Shown: positions 1 through 7,983 of the stretch, piece by piece | How the letters are laid out: each line of letters opens with the position of its first letter | How positions within the stretch are numbered: the first letter of the stretch is position 1 | Virus record (IMG/VR): IMGVR_UViG_3300032753_002656 | Coordinates: 1-61,171 of that record | Source: a virus | Reading direction: 5' to 3' (one strand) | DNA length: 61,171 bases | Notes under the pieces: generated by a model | What the model saw: the letters and a program-made list of their open reading frames with translations, nothing else | Database searches by the model: none | Told to the model about the DNA's origin: nothing | Translations under genes and position numbers: made by a program

Positions 1-972
1 AGTTAAAGTTTTCATATGCTCTCCTATTAATCTTTCTCCTTCTGCATTCAATTCATTGTTACCAGTTTTATTTAATATAGTTTGAATAGCATCACTATAT
101 GTGATTCTAGGTATCCAAGAATTGGAAAAAATGCTAGCAGGATGCCCTATTCCCATATCAAGTTTATCAATACCAAGAATTTTCAGTTCATTTGCACATT
201 CTTGGTTAAGTGTGCTCATTATATCCTTGAGTAGTCTTTCTTGTACTGCCATTACATCCTCTGCAGAATCAATAAATCCCATCTCTAGATCAAGACCTAT
301 AAATTCTGTCAGATGCCGGTTTGTATTAGAACCTTCTGCTCTATACACTTTACCGATTTCAAAAACCCTCTCAAATGCACCCACCATCATTTGTTTATAG
401 AATTGGGGAGATTGAGTAAGGAATAATTCGGTTTCGAAATACTTAACAGGAAATAATTCTGCACCACTTTCCAAACCAGATGCAGAAATTTTGGTTGATT
501 GTATTTCTGTAAACCCGTGGTGATTAAGATGTTCCCTAAAAGCCTTTACAATTTTTGACTGTATAATAAATATAGCGCGTTCCCGCGTGCCGCGTAAGGT
601 AATAGGCCGGTGTATATTTAGTGTGTTAAAGGGTACTGGAATTGGACCATTTAAAGGGAAAGGAAGTACTTCTGAGAGGCCTAAAATATTAATTTGGGAA
701 GCTACTATTTCTATTCCCCCATATTTGCATTGCGGCTCTAATTTCGGGGTTCCTATTATTTCCACTGTACTTTCAACACGCAATATTTCAGGGATGAGAT
801 CTTTCGGAATGAAGACCTGTGTATATTGAGGTATTCCTCTGCGGTTCTCTCTGAGAACAATAAAGGCCATCTTGGATAGCTTACGATATTCATGAACCCA
901 TCCTTTTACAAGTATTTCTTGTCCTATATGGTTTTTAACCATGTCTGCAGGTACTCTATTTTTACTACCCAT
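1..972 (-). CDS. aspS: Aspartyl-tRNA synthetase, archaeal/non-discriminating type (C-terminus outside window)
   Basis: Class II synthetase charging tRNA-Asp (possibly also tRNA-Asn). The first 324 residues are in the window and the frame runs off the left edge. The N-terminus is an OB-fold anticodon-binding domain (about residues 15-100, with VKGWVHEYRK). It is followed by class II motif 2 features: SGAELFPVKYF, LTQSPQFYKQMM, then RVFEIGKVYRAE and NRHLTEF. The spacing and the ELFPVKYF / QSPQ signature are those of archaeal/eukaryotic AspRS; the bacterial GAD insertion is not seen. Start ATG at 972-970, 7 nt after the upstream HNH gene. Last gene of the operon read from the promoter at 4057. 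The class call is firm; Asp versus Asp/Asn specificity cannot be decided from this fragment. Confidence 0.85.
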   Translation of the reverse strand, partial: MGSKNRVPADMVKNHIGQEILVKGWVHEYRKLSKMAFIVLRENRRGIPQYTQVFIPKDLIPEILRVESTVEIIGTPKLEPQCKYGGIEIVASQINILGLSEVLPFPLNGPIPVPFNTLNIHRPITLRGTRERAIFIIQSKIVKAFREHLNHHGFTEIQSTKISASGLESGAELFPVKYFETELFLTQSPQFYKQMMVGAFERVFEIGKVYRAEGSNTNRHLTEFIGLDLEMGFIDSAEDVMAVQERLLKDIMSTLNQECANELKILGIDKLDMGIGHPASIFSNSWIPRITYSDAIQTILNKTGNNELNAEGERLIGEHMKTLT

Positions 973-979
973 AATATTA

Positions 980-1450
980 TTAAAAATTCCTTACCTCAGG
1001 GTAAGGAAACTTGATTGCTGATTTATTGATGGCTTTCGCCTTTTTGTTTGCATTACACCGATGGCAGGATACAATAAAATTTTTTATATCCTTAGCTAAA
1101 TGTGGATGCGTTTTTTGTGGATAAAAGTGATCCGTAGTTGCTAGTATCTCTATATTTGGTATCTTATACCAGGGATAGATTACAAGATTAGCCTTACCAC
1201 AATATTCACAATGGAGTTCACCATATTTAGCTAATATGGATTCTAACCATTTGGTATTAAATACCATTTGATCGTATACAACCCTTCCTTTTTTAGTAGT
1301 AGCCCACTTAGGTTCTAATTCTCTATCCTCCTCTAATCTATATTGATCTAAAAGTAATTGATGCGAGCCCCAAGATCCGAGGCTCGCATCAGAACAAACT
1401 TTTACGCTTACACGTACCTGCTTATTTTTACTTTTTACAATTTCGATCAT
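980..1450 (-). CDS. HNH endonuclease
   Basis: A 156-residue protein with an HNH (beta-beta-alpha metal) nuclease core: CEYCGKANL, then a DHFYPQKTHP segment holding the catalytic-type histidine, then FIVSCHRCNANK, so two CxxC pairs flank the active site. The first 75 residues match no family I recognise. It lies just upstream of the AspRS gene on the same strand. It could be a free-standing homing nuclease or a packaging-associated HNH; the position does not decide. Confidence 0.8.
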   Translation of the reverse strand: MIEIVKSKNKQVRVSVKVCSDASLGSWGSHQLLLDQYRLEEDRELEPKWATTKKGRVVYDQMVFNTKWLESILAKYGELHCEYCGKANLVIYPWYKIPNIEILATTDHFYPQKTHPHLAKDIKNFIVSCHRCNANKKAKAINKSAIKFPYPEVRNF

Positions 1451-1470
1451 AACTACTTGAGTGTTAACTC

Positions 1471-1845
1471 TTAGTCCTGCAGGAGAGCCTTCAGTTCTTC
1501 TACTGTAGAAGCTCCGAGTTTTTCCTCCTCCTTCCGGGCAATGATGGCCAGAATTTTTTCATTATGCTGCTTTTTATCGCCGGCAGTTCTAGCTGCTTCG
1601 GAAGCTTCTACCTTATCAGTCAAAATTTCTAAAACAATATCAAACCGGAGTTTGGCTATTCTGTCTTTTTCTGACTTTTTGGTAACGAAAGATTTGCCGC
1701 CGGAAGCTTCAAATTCGTTTTCCAGTTTTACGGCCATCGCATCCAGCTGAGGAATAGTGAGCTGCCATAAATTTTCTACTGTTAATTCTCCCTTTGAAGA
1801 AGGGATCCTTAAGTTTAGCCTTGAGGCTTCTTTGAAGATGTTCAT
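1471..1845 (-). CDS. Conserved phage-type hypothetical protein, charged
   Basis: A 124-residue soluble protein, mostly predicted helical, with alternating K/E runs in the second half. No catalytic motif or membrane segment. Its codon use is visibly richer in G+C than neighbouring genes (gccgccgg-type codons), a property shared with the genes at 48065-49620. It lies between the 716-residue protein and the HNH gene in one operon. Function unknown. Confidence 0.6.
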   Translation of the reverse strand: MNIFKEASRLNLRIPSSKGELTVENLWQLTIPQLDAMAVKLENEFEASGGKSFVTKKSEKDRIAKLRFDIVLEILTDKVEASEAARTAGDKKQHNEKILAIIARKEEEKLGASTVEELKALLQD

Positions 1846-1885
1846 TTTAAAAGATTGATTGGTTGGTTATTAATAAAAAATCGTA

Positions 1886-4036
1886 TTAGAATTTAACTTT
1901 AATTGTTCGGTTAAAGGAACCAGTTAATTTGAGTATTACCTCATCTTTCACTGTGCTATTGAAGCCTAATCCTGATAATTGTTTGTCTGTAGGCTTGATC
2001 TTGTTATTAGCCCCTAGTACTTCCAAAACTTTCCTGTGTGTTAATAGATCTGGTAAAAGATTTTCATTGTGAAATCCTCTCACATCCTGATTAGTCTTTG
2101 CATTTTCTAACATAAAGAAATAATGCTTATTCCCTGCAGGATTTTCTCCCCAATGATTAGGAGATAAACAAACCAAATTAACCTTTTGGAAGGTGTTTGT
2201 TTCCATACCCCATATTTCCCTTGAAGATTCGGTAGAAGGTAATTTATGATTGATTGAAAATACCCCATTCTTTAGAGTTATTTCCGCTACCTGTATATTT
2301 CCTGAAACCGGTTTGTTGTAAACATATGTGAAAGTTTGTCCATCAAATTCTACCTCTGCAGTAAAGCCTTTTGAGCCACGAGAAGCAAATTGATGAACCC
2401 AAACCTTATAAATCCCATCCTTCATCTTTGATTTATCGCTCCATGCGATATTTTCAACGATATTCTTATTTCCATAATTATTTGGCTGTGTAATATCAAC
2501 ATCCAATTGACCAGACATAGGAGATCTTCCGTTGCCTGAATCCTTACGGAATCTGCGCTCTCCATAATAGATATGTTCACCCTTCTGATTTTGTGGTTCT
2601 TGTGCATGTGCATCTAGATCCGAATTATCGGAAGGATCTCCTTCGCCCCACATAATACTGAAGCGAAGTACTCCATCTACCTTACCCCCCTTTGCCTGAA
2701 CCGCCTCTTTTATCATACTTTTACCTGCAAGGTTACCGTTAAAGTCCCAGGAGTAATTATTAGGCCATTTAAAAATTGGCTTACTTTCTTTACTGTTAGT
2801 TGTCGTCATCGTAACCAAATTACCTTCGTGCTTGTTAGTAAACAAAGCCTCAATAGAGGAACAGGAAGGTAAAATATCCTTCATAAATTCCTCAATCGGA
2901 ATTTCTTCCACCCCCTCAAACTTAGCTACCTTTGTTGGTCCAGCAGAGGCCTTCACATTATCAAAGATTGTAACAGGCTTTATCTTGCTATTTGTAGAAA
3001 TATGTTTGATGTCGTTGACATTGATATCATCAATAGTAGCAAGCCTACGATCAAATGATTCCAGATATCCGTTATCAATAACAAATTTTTGAGCTGCCTC
3101 TATCTGACTTTTTGTAATTGGTGCACTGGCCTTCATATAATTTGCCGGATCCACACGTTTGTTAAAGTCCAGGCAAGCTTTATTAAGGTCTTCACCTCCT
3201 TCCAGCTCATAGCAAAATTCACCAACCAATGTATTACCAAATTTGGCAGTCCTTTCGTCTAAGCCATAACTTGTTTCCCAGAGCCAATTATTTTTATTAG
3301 TTTTTAACTTATCATATTTAGATTTGTGACCAATCATATTTTCAATGGCATGCAAATGTGCATTCCCATTTAAAAGGCTGCCCTGGTTAATTAGATCCTT
3401 CGCCAAATTTAGAGTCTCTAATGAGACTTCTTCCATTGTCCTTTTGAATACATCGTATTTGGTACGATAGTCACCCATTATAGTTTCTACCGATTTGTCC
3501 GACTTATCTACAAATTTGGCAGGAAGGTCAACATGGATGTGATTGAATGCTCGTATTTCATCGGGTTTAACCACGCCATATTTTTCTGCCTCTTCCAGAG
3601 TGTATTGTTTATGGTTTATTTCAATACCCAGGCGGTATGTTGGTTGATTAGGCTTAATCCGTTCGTAAGGAAGTGAATTAAGTTCCTCGTGTGTTTCGAA
3701 GAATACATTTTCAATTTGCCTGGTTTTCAAAACACCATGTAGTGCATCTGCAACAACCTTATAGGGACCTTTAATGTTTAGATCCCCGAACATAGAAAGT
3801 AATTCTCCGTTCTCATCAATCGCTACAATATTCCCATATCGTTTGATGAAATTGTTACAGTTGTTACAGTTGTGCATGGTACTATCTGGACTTCGAAAGA
3901 TCGGATTAGAACCATCAGGAAATGCCATCAAATATAACTGATAGATTTCCCTTCCTGATATATTAGACCTGAATAATTTCCCGGTTGAACACATTTTTTG
4001 AAATTGTTCCTTCAGGTTAATAATTAATTCTTCCAT
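1886..4036 (-). CDS. Large uncharacterised protein with C-terminal DUF2135-like domain
   Basis: A 716-residue protein with no signal peptide or membrane helix. The N-terminal part has a CNNC pair (residues 57-60). Residues 453-716 form a distinct domain: LRFSIMW, then SDLDAHAQEP (D473-L-D475-A-H477), SGQLDVDI, KVWVHQFASRG and EVEFDGQTFTY. This pattern of a beta-sandwich with an acidic D-x-D-x-H loop resembles DUF2135/YfaP-like domains in VWA and tellurite-type gene clusters. The last third (REIWGM, HYFFMLENA, SGLGFNST, GSFNRTIKV) looks like a phage-specific extension. First gene after the promoter at 4057-4079. Function unknown. Confidence 0.6.
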   Translation of the reverse strand: MEELIINLKEQFQKMCSTGKLFRSNISGREIYQLYLMAFPDGSNPIFRSPDSTMHNCNNCNNFIKRYGNIVAIDENGELLSMFGDLNIKGPYKVVADALHGVLKTRQIENVFFETHEELNSLPYERIKPNQPTYRLGIEINHKQYTLEEAEKYGVVKPDEIRAFNHIHVDLPAKFVDKSDKSVETIMGDYRTKYDVFKRTMEEVSLETLNLAKDLINQGSLLNGNAHLHAIENMIGHKSKYDKLKTNKNNWLWETSYGLDERTAKFGNTLVGEFCYELEGGEDLNKACLDFNKRVDPANYMKASAPITKSQIEAAQKFVIDNGYLESFDRRLATIDDINVNDIKHISTNSKIKPVTIFDNVKASAGPTKVAKFEGVEEIPIEEFMKDILPSCSSIEALFTNKHEGNLVTMTTTNSKESKPIFKWPNNYSWDFNGNLAGKSMIKEAVQAKGGKVDGVLRFSIMWGEGDPSDNSDLDAHAQEPQNQKGEHIYYGERRFRKDSGNGRSPMSGQLDVDITQPNNYGNKNIVENIAWSDKSKMKDGIYKVWVHQFASRGSKGFTAEVEFDGQTFTYVYNKPVSGNIQVAEITLKNGVFSINHKLPSTESSREIWGMETNTFQKVNLVCLSPNHWGENPAGNKHYFFMLENAKTNQDVRGFHNENLLPDLLTHRKVLEVLGANNKIKPTDKQLSGLGFNSTVKDEVILKLTGSFNRTIKVKF

Positions 4037-4056
4037 GTCATTATTTTATTTATAAA

Positions 4057-4079
4057 GCAAATATAATAAAAAATATCTG
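4057..4079 (-). promoter_or_regulatory. Putative promoter (GATAT-N7-TATATTTG)
   Basis: Read on the minus strand this is GATAT, 7 nt, TATATTTGC: a Bacteroidota -7 box (TAnnTTTG) with the shared upstream pentamer. A distal TTTAAC lies at 4098-4103, exactly 20 nt before the pentamer. It would drive the operon from 4036 to AspRS. Confidence 0.6.
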
Positions 4080-4129
4080 TCCGGAAAAATTAAAGTTGTT
4101 AAAGATTTTATAAGATTTTATACACTCGA

Positions 4130-4348
4130 TTACTTAATACGTTCGAATATGAAATGAGGAATAGCATATATTCCATCTGATGATTTAAGTATTTCCATCT
4201 TTACAAAACATTCCCCATCTGGATAAACTTCTCCTTTTAATATAGAATAGCGTTCTGTAAAATTTGGGATTAGTATTTTACTAGAATCCACTCTATAAGA
4301 ACCATAAATTGCCCCATGAAAGTAATATCCATCTAAAAGTTTGTCCAT
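4130..4348 (-). CDS. R-I-K array protein 1 (most promoter-distal member)
   Basis: 72 residues. Starts with GYYFHGAIYGSY, the shared G-h-x-x-G-x-h-Y motif, and ends PHFIFERIK. Mostly beta-strand by pattern, no cysteine pair or membrane segment. It lies 6 nt after member 2 and is the last gene of the array before the separate promoter at 4057. Function unknown. Confidence 0.75.
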   Translation of the reverse strand: MDKLLDGYYFHGAIYGSYRVDSSKILIPNFTERYSILKGEVYPDGECFVKMEILKSSDGIYAIPHFIFERIK

Positions 4349-4354
4349 AAATAT

Positions 4355-4600
4355 TTATTTTATTCTCTCAAAAGGGAAAACAAGTTTCGCTAATCTAGAC
4401 CAAACCCCATCTTCGTTAAATCGAATATCAAGTTCACTACATTCGAAAATTGTAAAATCCACAAAAGTTTCCTCTAGTGGTTTGTCTATGTCAGAATTTT
4501 CTAGAGGATAGGATTTACTGTTATCCAAAAAAGGTAATATTATCCAGGGGTTTCTGTATATTCCATAAACTATACCATTCCGATAATAACCTCTTTCCAT
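4355..4600 (-). CDS. R-I-K array protein 2
   Basis: 81 residues. Opens MERGYYRNGIVYGIY, the clearest version of the N-terminal family motif (YYRNGIVYG), and ends KLVFPFERIK. The middle is acidic (EETFVDFTIFECSELD). 8 nt separate it from member 3. Function unknown. Confidence 0.75.
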   Translation of the reverse strand: MERGYYRNGIVYGIYRNPWIILPFLDNSKSYPLENSDIDKPLEETFVDFTIFECSELDIRFNEDGVWSRLAKLVFPFERIK

Positions 4601-4608
4601 TATTTAAT

Positions 4609-4869
4609 TTATTTTATTCTTCCAAATGGTACATGGGGATCTGCAAATTCACGAAATATACCTTCATCATTTTGTAGTAGTGGACCAGGAACAAGGTCAA
4701 AGTATATCTCACCCTCAAAATCATCAGACAAGGGATTAGGTGTAATCATTTTAAATGCTATCTTAGATGCAAGATTAAAAATTATAACTGTTCCCCTAGT
4801 TTGCTCTTCTTCCCAAACTTCCCCATTTTTATAAAATCCCTTCCTTATTTTTATTTGATTCTTCTCCAT
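4609..4869 (-). CDS. R-I-K array protein 3, start overlapping member 4
   Basis: 86 residues. FYKNGEVWEEE is the family N-terminal motif and VPFGRIK the tail. Its start codon lies inside the last codons of member 4 (19-nt overlap), so the DNA encoding W-R-R-I-K in one frame encodes M-E-K-N-Q-I-K in the next. Members 11 and 12 are arranged the same way. Function unknown. Confidence 0.75.
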   Translation of the reverse strand: MEKNQIKIRKGFYKNGEVWEEEQTRGTVIIFNLASKIAFKMITPNPLSDDFEGEIYFDLVPGPLLQNDEGIFREFADPHVPFGRIK

Positions 4870-5054
4870 GGAAAATTAATTTCCGCTTTTAGTGATTTTC
4901 TTCCTGTTTCAGTTTCAGTAGTTACTAAAAGATAGCTCACACGACCTACCCAATCGGGGCCTGGGGTGGGACCCTCTACACTAATAGCACTACCATGATT
5001 TGGAATAATCTGGTTATTCCAAAGTAAGCCGTATCCTATCTTATTATCTTCCAT
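4851..5054 (-). CDS. R-I-K array protein 4
   Basis: 67 residues, a short member. GLLWNNQIIPN is the N-terminal motif and EINFPWRRIK the tail. Its 3' end overlaps the start of member 3 by 19 nt in another frame. Function unknown. Confidence 0.75.
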   Translation of the reverse strand: MEDNKIGYGLLWNNQIIPNHGSAISVEGPTPGPDWVGRVSYLLVTTETETGRKSLKAEINFPWRRIK

Positions 5055-5067
5055 GTAATTAATACAT

Positions 5068-5286
5068 CTAGAACTTTACGTCTTTTACACCCTCACAATT
5101 ATCACCACGGGCAACTATGTTTTCATCTAGTACCCTCTTGTCTAATAGAGTCCTAAATGAGGAATGTTTCGCACATTCTATTCCTGCTGAGCTAGCAACA
5201 ACATATCTGCAACACTCATGTCCTTGTCCGGGTTTGCAGACATTATAAAAATGCTCATCGGGTATTGGATTAGTTAAATTTTCCAT
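5068..5286 (-). CDS. Cysteine-rich small protein, unrelated to the array
   Basis: 72 residues with CKPGQGHECCRYV, then CAKHSSFRTLLDKR, then ARGDNCEG. The five cysteines and the C-K-P-G-Q-G / A-x-G-D-N-C pattern recall a small protein I have seen in other phage and bacterial genomes without an assigned role. It may bind a metal ion. It ends KDVKF and lacks the R-I-K tail, so it looks inserted into the array. Stop codon TAG. Confidence 0.7.
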   Translation of the reverse strand: MENLTNPIPDEHFYNVCKPGQGHECCRYVVASSAGIECAKHSSFRTLLDKRVLDENIVARGDNCEGVKDVKF

Positions 5287-5292
5287 ATTTGT

Positions 5293-5538
5293 TTATTTAA
5301 TTCTTTCAAAGCTAATCAATGGGATTGCATATTTACTTATTTTACCAGTAATCATATTCTCGCGGTCCATAAAATATTTTGTCGTTAGTTCGAATTTTTG
5401 TCCAGATTGTTTTAGACACTCTAACATATTTTCAATATCTTTATGTAAGGGAAAAGTAATAATTGCTTCATTCTTGGTTCTTACCATACCAAAATCAAAT
5501 CCTCCTATAACAATTTTGGTTTGATATCTATATTCCAT
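5293..5538 (-). CDS. R-I-K array protein 5
   Basis: 81 residues. The N-terminus IVIGGFDFGMV is a weaker version of the family motif; the tail is PLISFERIK. Its ATG overlaps the stop of member 6 as TAATG, consistent with coupled translation. Function unknown. Confidence 0.75.
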   Translation of the reverse strand: MEYRYQTKIVIGGFDFGMVRTKNEAIITFPLHKDIENMLECLKQSGQKFELTTKYFMDRENMITGKISKYAIPLISFERIK

Positions 5539-5777
5539 TATTTAATTCGTTTAAATGGTACTAATGGTATTAATATTCTTTTTATAATATTCATTGGATT
5601 CCCTGTTGTAAGGGATTTCCCAATAAATTCAAGTTCGGTACGGGTTTCAAATAAAAAGCTTCTGTCTGAATCTATATTAAATCCATCTGCTATTCGGTAC
5701 ATGTAAACGTAATCATGTCTTCCATCCTGGCAAACGGGTATTAATTGGCCATTAAGAATTCTCGCTCTCTGTATCAC
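5538..5777 (-). CDS. R-I-K array protein 6 (GTG start)
   Basis: 79 residues. ARILNGQLIPV is the N-terminal motif and IPLVPFKRIK the tail. It begins with GTG inside the GTGA overlap with the TGA stop of member 7, so TGA is a real stop codon in this array. This matters when reading the in-frame TGA of member 15. Function unknown. Confidence 0.75.
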   Translation of the reverse strand: MIQRARILNGQLIPVCQDGRHDYVYMYRIADGFNIDSDRSFLFETRTELEFIGKSLTTGNPMNIIKRILIPLVPFKRIK

Positions 5778-6025
5778 TTAATCCTTTCAAATGTTAATAA
5801 TGGTATGGCAGTGCAAGAATCTCCGCCTTCTTCATAATAGGTTTCACACAATTCAAATAGTTGGCCTTCTGTTGGTATTGTTTCTGGATCTATTCCTACA
5901 TCCAATGTATAAAATGAACGGATCTCTCCAAGTTCATTATAAACAAGACCTTGTCCATATTTACATATAGTTCTTGAAATAATTATATATTTTCCATTAA
6001 CCCACTTTATTTCTGCAAATTTCAT
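5774..6025 (-). CDS. R-I-K array protein 7
   Basis: 83 residues. IKWVNGKYIII is the N-terminal motif and AIPLLTFERIK the tail, nearly identical to that of member 8. Stop TGA. The start overlaps the end of member 8 in an ATGA junction. Function unknown. Confidence 0.75.
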   Translation of the reverse strand: MKFAEIKWVNGKYIIISRTICKYGQGLVYNELGEIRSFYTLDVGIDPETIPTEGQLFELCETYYEEGGDSCTAIPLLTFERIK

Positions 6026-6318
6026 TTTATCCTTTCAAAGGTTAATAGTGGTTCTACTGTTGTTCCAAATCCCGCTAATACCCAACCATTATCAAGTAGC
6101 TCTGAATTTTCATGGGTTATGAAAGAAAAAGATATTCCCTCTGGTACATCCATATTAGGTAATATTTTCCAAGGTACTGGAGATAAATTTAATTTATTTG
6201 TTATATTTTCCTGTCCGAATGGAGTTATTAAATGAATTGTGCCATGAAGAACTATTCCTTGGTAAACTTTTAATTTACCTGTTGAAAATTCATAATCCCG
6301 TGAAAAATCTATATTCAT
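6022..6318 (-). CDS. R-I-K array protein 8
   Basis: 98 residues. VYQGIVLHGTIHLIT carries the G-h-h-x-x-G-x-h-h motif after a short N-terminal extension; the tail is VEPLLTFERIK. Both junctions are ATGA overlaps. The middle holds a D-V-P-E-G-x-S-F-x-F segment also seen as D-I-P-x-x-F/Y-x-F in several members. Function unknown. Confidence 0.75.
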   Translation of the reverse strand: MNIDFSRDYEFSTGKLKVYQGIVLHGTIHLITPFGQENITNKLNLSPVPWKILPNMDVPEGISFSFITHENSELLDNGWVLAGFGTTVEPLLTFERIK

Positions 6319-6623
6319 TTTATTCGTTCAAATTCTAAAATAGGATCAATAAATTTTCTAGTTACCAGCTTAAAATATTCTTTTTCCATTATCCCTGCTC
6401 TTTCTACGCACTCTTTATACACAATTCTAAAAATAAAGGGAATATCATTAAGAATAGGATATTCTTGAAATCCTAAAAGCCCCTCCATACCACAGCATTC
6501 TTCTATATTCCTTGTTATCTGTCCCATACTATTTAATAGCTCCCCTTGTTTATTGGTCAGATAAACAATATCATTTATTAAAATACCATAAAATAGTGTT
6601 GTCTCCTGAAACTCTCCCATCAT
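6315..6623 (-). CDS. R-I-K array protein 9 (longest intact member)
   Basis: 102 residues. FYGILINDIVYLT is the N-terminal motif, ILNDIPFIFRIV the central strand pair, DPILEFERIK the tail. It contains two adjacent cysteines (ECCG). Two possible starts (ATG at 6623 and 6620) both overlap the TGA of the upstream copy. Function unknown. Confidence 0.75.
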   Translation of the reverse strand: MMGEFQETTLFYGILINDIVYLTNKQGELLNSMGQITRNIEECCGMEGLLGFQEYPILNDIPFIFRIVYKECVERAGIMEKEYFKLVTRKFIDPILEFERIK

Positions 6624-6873
6624 TTGATTCTTTCAAATATTAGTAATGGCTCAATTATAGAATATATTTCATGCGTCATTAGACCATTTAAATTTAATTT
6701 GGCTCTTTGCTGATAGCTAAAAGTAAAATGAAATAATACACCAGGTGTAATAAAAGCTCCATATTTTATTTCTAAATATTCTCCAAGAGTTAAAATGGTC
6801 TATTACTAAGATCTAAGCAATTAATAATATTACCCTCTAATATTCCCCTGATTATTAATTCTTCTATTATCAT
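6620..6873 (-). pseudogene. R-I-K array member 10, disrupted by a frameshift
   Basis: From the ATG at 6873, which overlaps the stop of member 11 as ATGA, the frame reads LIIRGILEGNIIN (the family motif) for 27 codons and stops at TAA near 6792. Moving to the -1 frame just before this stop gives an open frame through VLFHFTFSY to EPLLIFERIK and a TGA at 6620-6622 in the usual ATGA junction. Both halves are thus preserved and only one indel separates them. The run around the shift (CCATTTTAAC) is not a classical slippery heptamer, so an inactivating indel or assembly error is likelier than programmed frameshifting. Confidence 0.75.
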
Positions 6874-7115
6874 TTTATTCTACTAAATTTAGGGGGAAGT
6901 ATATTCAGCTCAAGTATGTAAAGTCTTTGAAATTCATCAGGATCTCCTCCACTCCATATTTCTTGATATTCTATATAACCATCTATTTCTCTTGCCCATT
7001 CTGGAACACCAAAACCAGTTGGAATTTCTTCCATATTGCCATTAATTTTACTAATTAATATTTGGTAATGTGTCTTATTCTTTATACGCCCGCATTTTAT
7101 TTTGCTCTCTCCCAT
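6870..7115 (-). CDS. R-I-K array protein 11
   Basis: 81 residues from the ATG at 7115; an in-frame ATG at 7139 would add 8 residues but deepen the overlap with member 12. The chosen start gives a 19-nt overlap identical in layout to that of members 3 and 4, with M-G-E-S-K-I-K encoded across the W-E-R-A-K codons. The tail is LPPKFSRIK and the stop TGA is in an ATGA overlap. The N-terminal G-x-x-N-G motif is weak. Function unknown. Confidence 0.7.
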   Translation of the reverse strand: MGESKIKCGRIKNKTHYQILISKINGNMEEIPTGFGVPEWAREIDGYIEYQEIWSGGDPDEFQRLYILELNILPPKFSRIK

Positions 7116-7306
7116 ACAAATATTGGTTCTGCTACCCAATGTATAATAGGTTTATCTTTTACCTCTATTAAAATATCACCCTCAAATAATACAATACCAT
7201 CCGGAATTTTTTGAGCCATTATGAATAGACTTTTTGATAAAAATCCATCCTCACCAGAAATATATAATTCACCATTTATTAAGATACCTGCTGTTCTGAC
7301 TTTCAT
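7097..7306 (-). CDS. R-I-K array protein 12 (variant tail W-E-R-A-K)
   Basis: 69 residues. TAGILINGELYIS is a textbook version of the N-terminal motif. KIPDGIVLFEGDILIEV is the central strand pair. The tail is EPIFVWERAK, the only member with A in place of I. The 3' end overlaps member 11 by 19 nt. Function unknown. Confidence 0.75.
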   Translation of the reverse strand: MKVRTAGILINGELYISGEDGFLSKSLFIMAQKIPDGIVLFEGDILIEVKDKPIIHWVAEPIFVWERAK

Positions 7307-7324
7307 CCTATCCTGGATTATTAT

Positions 7325-7618
7325 TTATTTGATCCTTTCCCATTTCATTTGTATCTCTGCTTCGTATATGATTTTAGGATATCCAAAATCATCATGGATT
7401 TTTCCAAACTTTGAGATCTGATACATTTTACCTATAAATTCATAACTTCCATCTGGTATATCGGGATTAATAATATATCCTGTTTCCTTATAATGGAGAT
7501 CTCCATCAAAATCGATAAATTTATATAATTTTCCGTTTGCAACTAACCCATATTCAAGTTCACCAAACATTTTATCTCTATTAAGAAACAGGGAATCATA
7601 TCTAATGTCTTTCATCAT
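7325..7618 (-). CDS. R-I-K array protein 13
   Basis: 97 residues. LEYGLVANGKLYKF is the N-terminal motif after a 20-residue extension. DIPDGSYEFIGKMYQI is the central strand pair shared with members 9 and 12. The tail is AEIQMKWERIK. It stands 15-18 nt from each neighbour. Function unknown. Confidence 0.75.
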   Translation of the reverse strand: MMKDIRYDSLFLNRDKMFGELEYGLVANGKLYKFIDFDGDLHYKETGYIINPDIPDGSYEFIGKMYQISKFGKIHDDFGYPKIIYEAEIQMKWERIK

Positions 7619-7633
7619 ACACTAAAATTAGTA

Positions 7634-7933
7634 TTATTTTATACGTTCAAAATTAACAATAGGAATAGCATAAAATAAAGGACCCCCATAGCCTTTACCA
7701 TACTCGTCAAATTTTTGTCTCCTCGTTAATTCGAATTCATACTCTTCCTCAATTTTTAATCCTAATTTACTTAAACCCTTTGCTAGGGGGTAATATTTAA
7801 TGATATCACTATAACCGTTTCCTGTTTGTATTCGACAAACTCCTTTCCTAGTCCAGGAATATGTTCCCTGCAATATCCTATAAGAGATCCTATTATCCTT
7901 GATCCTTAATATCTCCCCCTCTTTCTGTGACAT
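7634..7933 (-). CDS. R-I-K array protein 14
   Basis: 99 residues. The tail is FYAIPIVNFERIK, preceded by EYEFELTRRQKFDEYG. This segment aligns with the end of member 15, including the codons beyond that copy's premature stop. Its ATG forms a TAATG overlap with the former stop of member 15. Function unknown. Confidence 0.75.
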   Translation of the reverse strand: MSQKEGEILRIKDNRISYRILQGTYSWTRKGVCRIQTGNGYSDIIKYYPLAKGLSKLGLKIEEEYEFELTRRQKFDEYGKGYGGPLFYAIPIVNFERIK

Positions 7934-7983
7934 TATTTAATCCGTTCGAAATTAACAATAGGTATACAATACCGAATTTGTCC

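Noticed and set aside
101-829. Plus-strand open frames opposite AspRS
   Set aside because: They lie fully antisense to a clear synthetase and their translations have no recognisable domain.
6620-6873. Programmed frameshift in array member 10
   Set aside because: The sequence at the shift is not a recognised slippery heptamer and no stimulatory hairpin is seen; an indel is the simpler reading.
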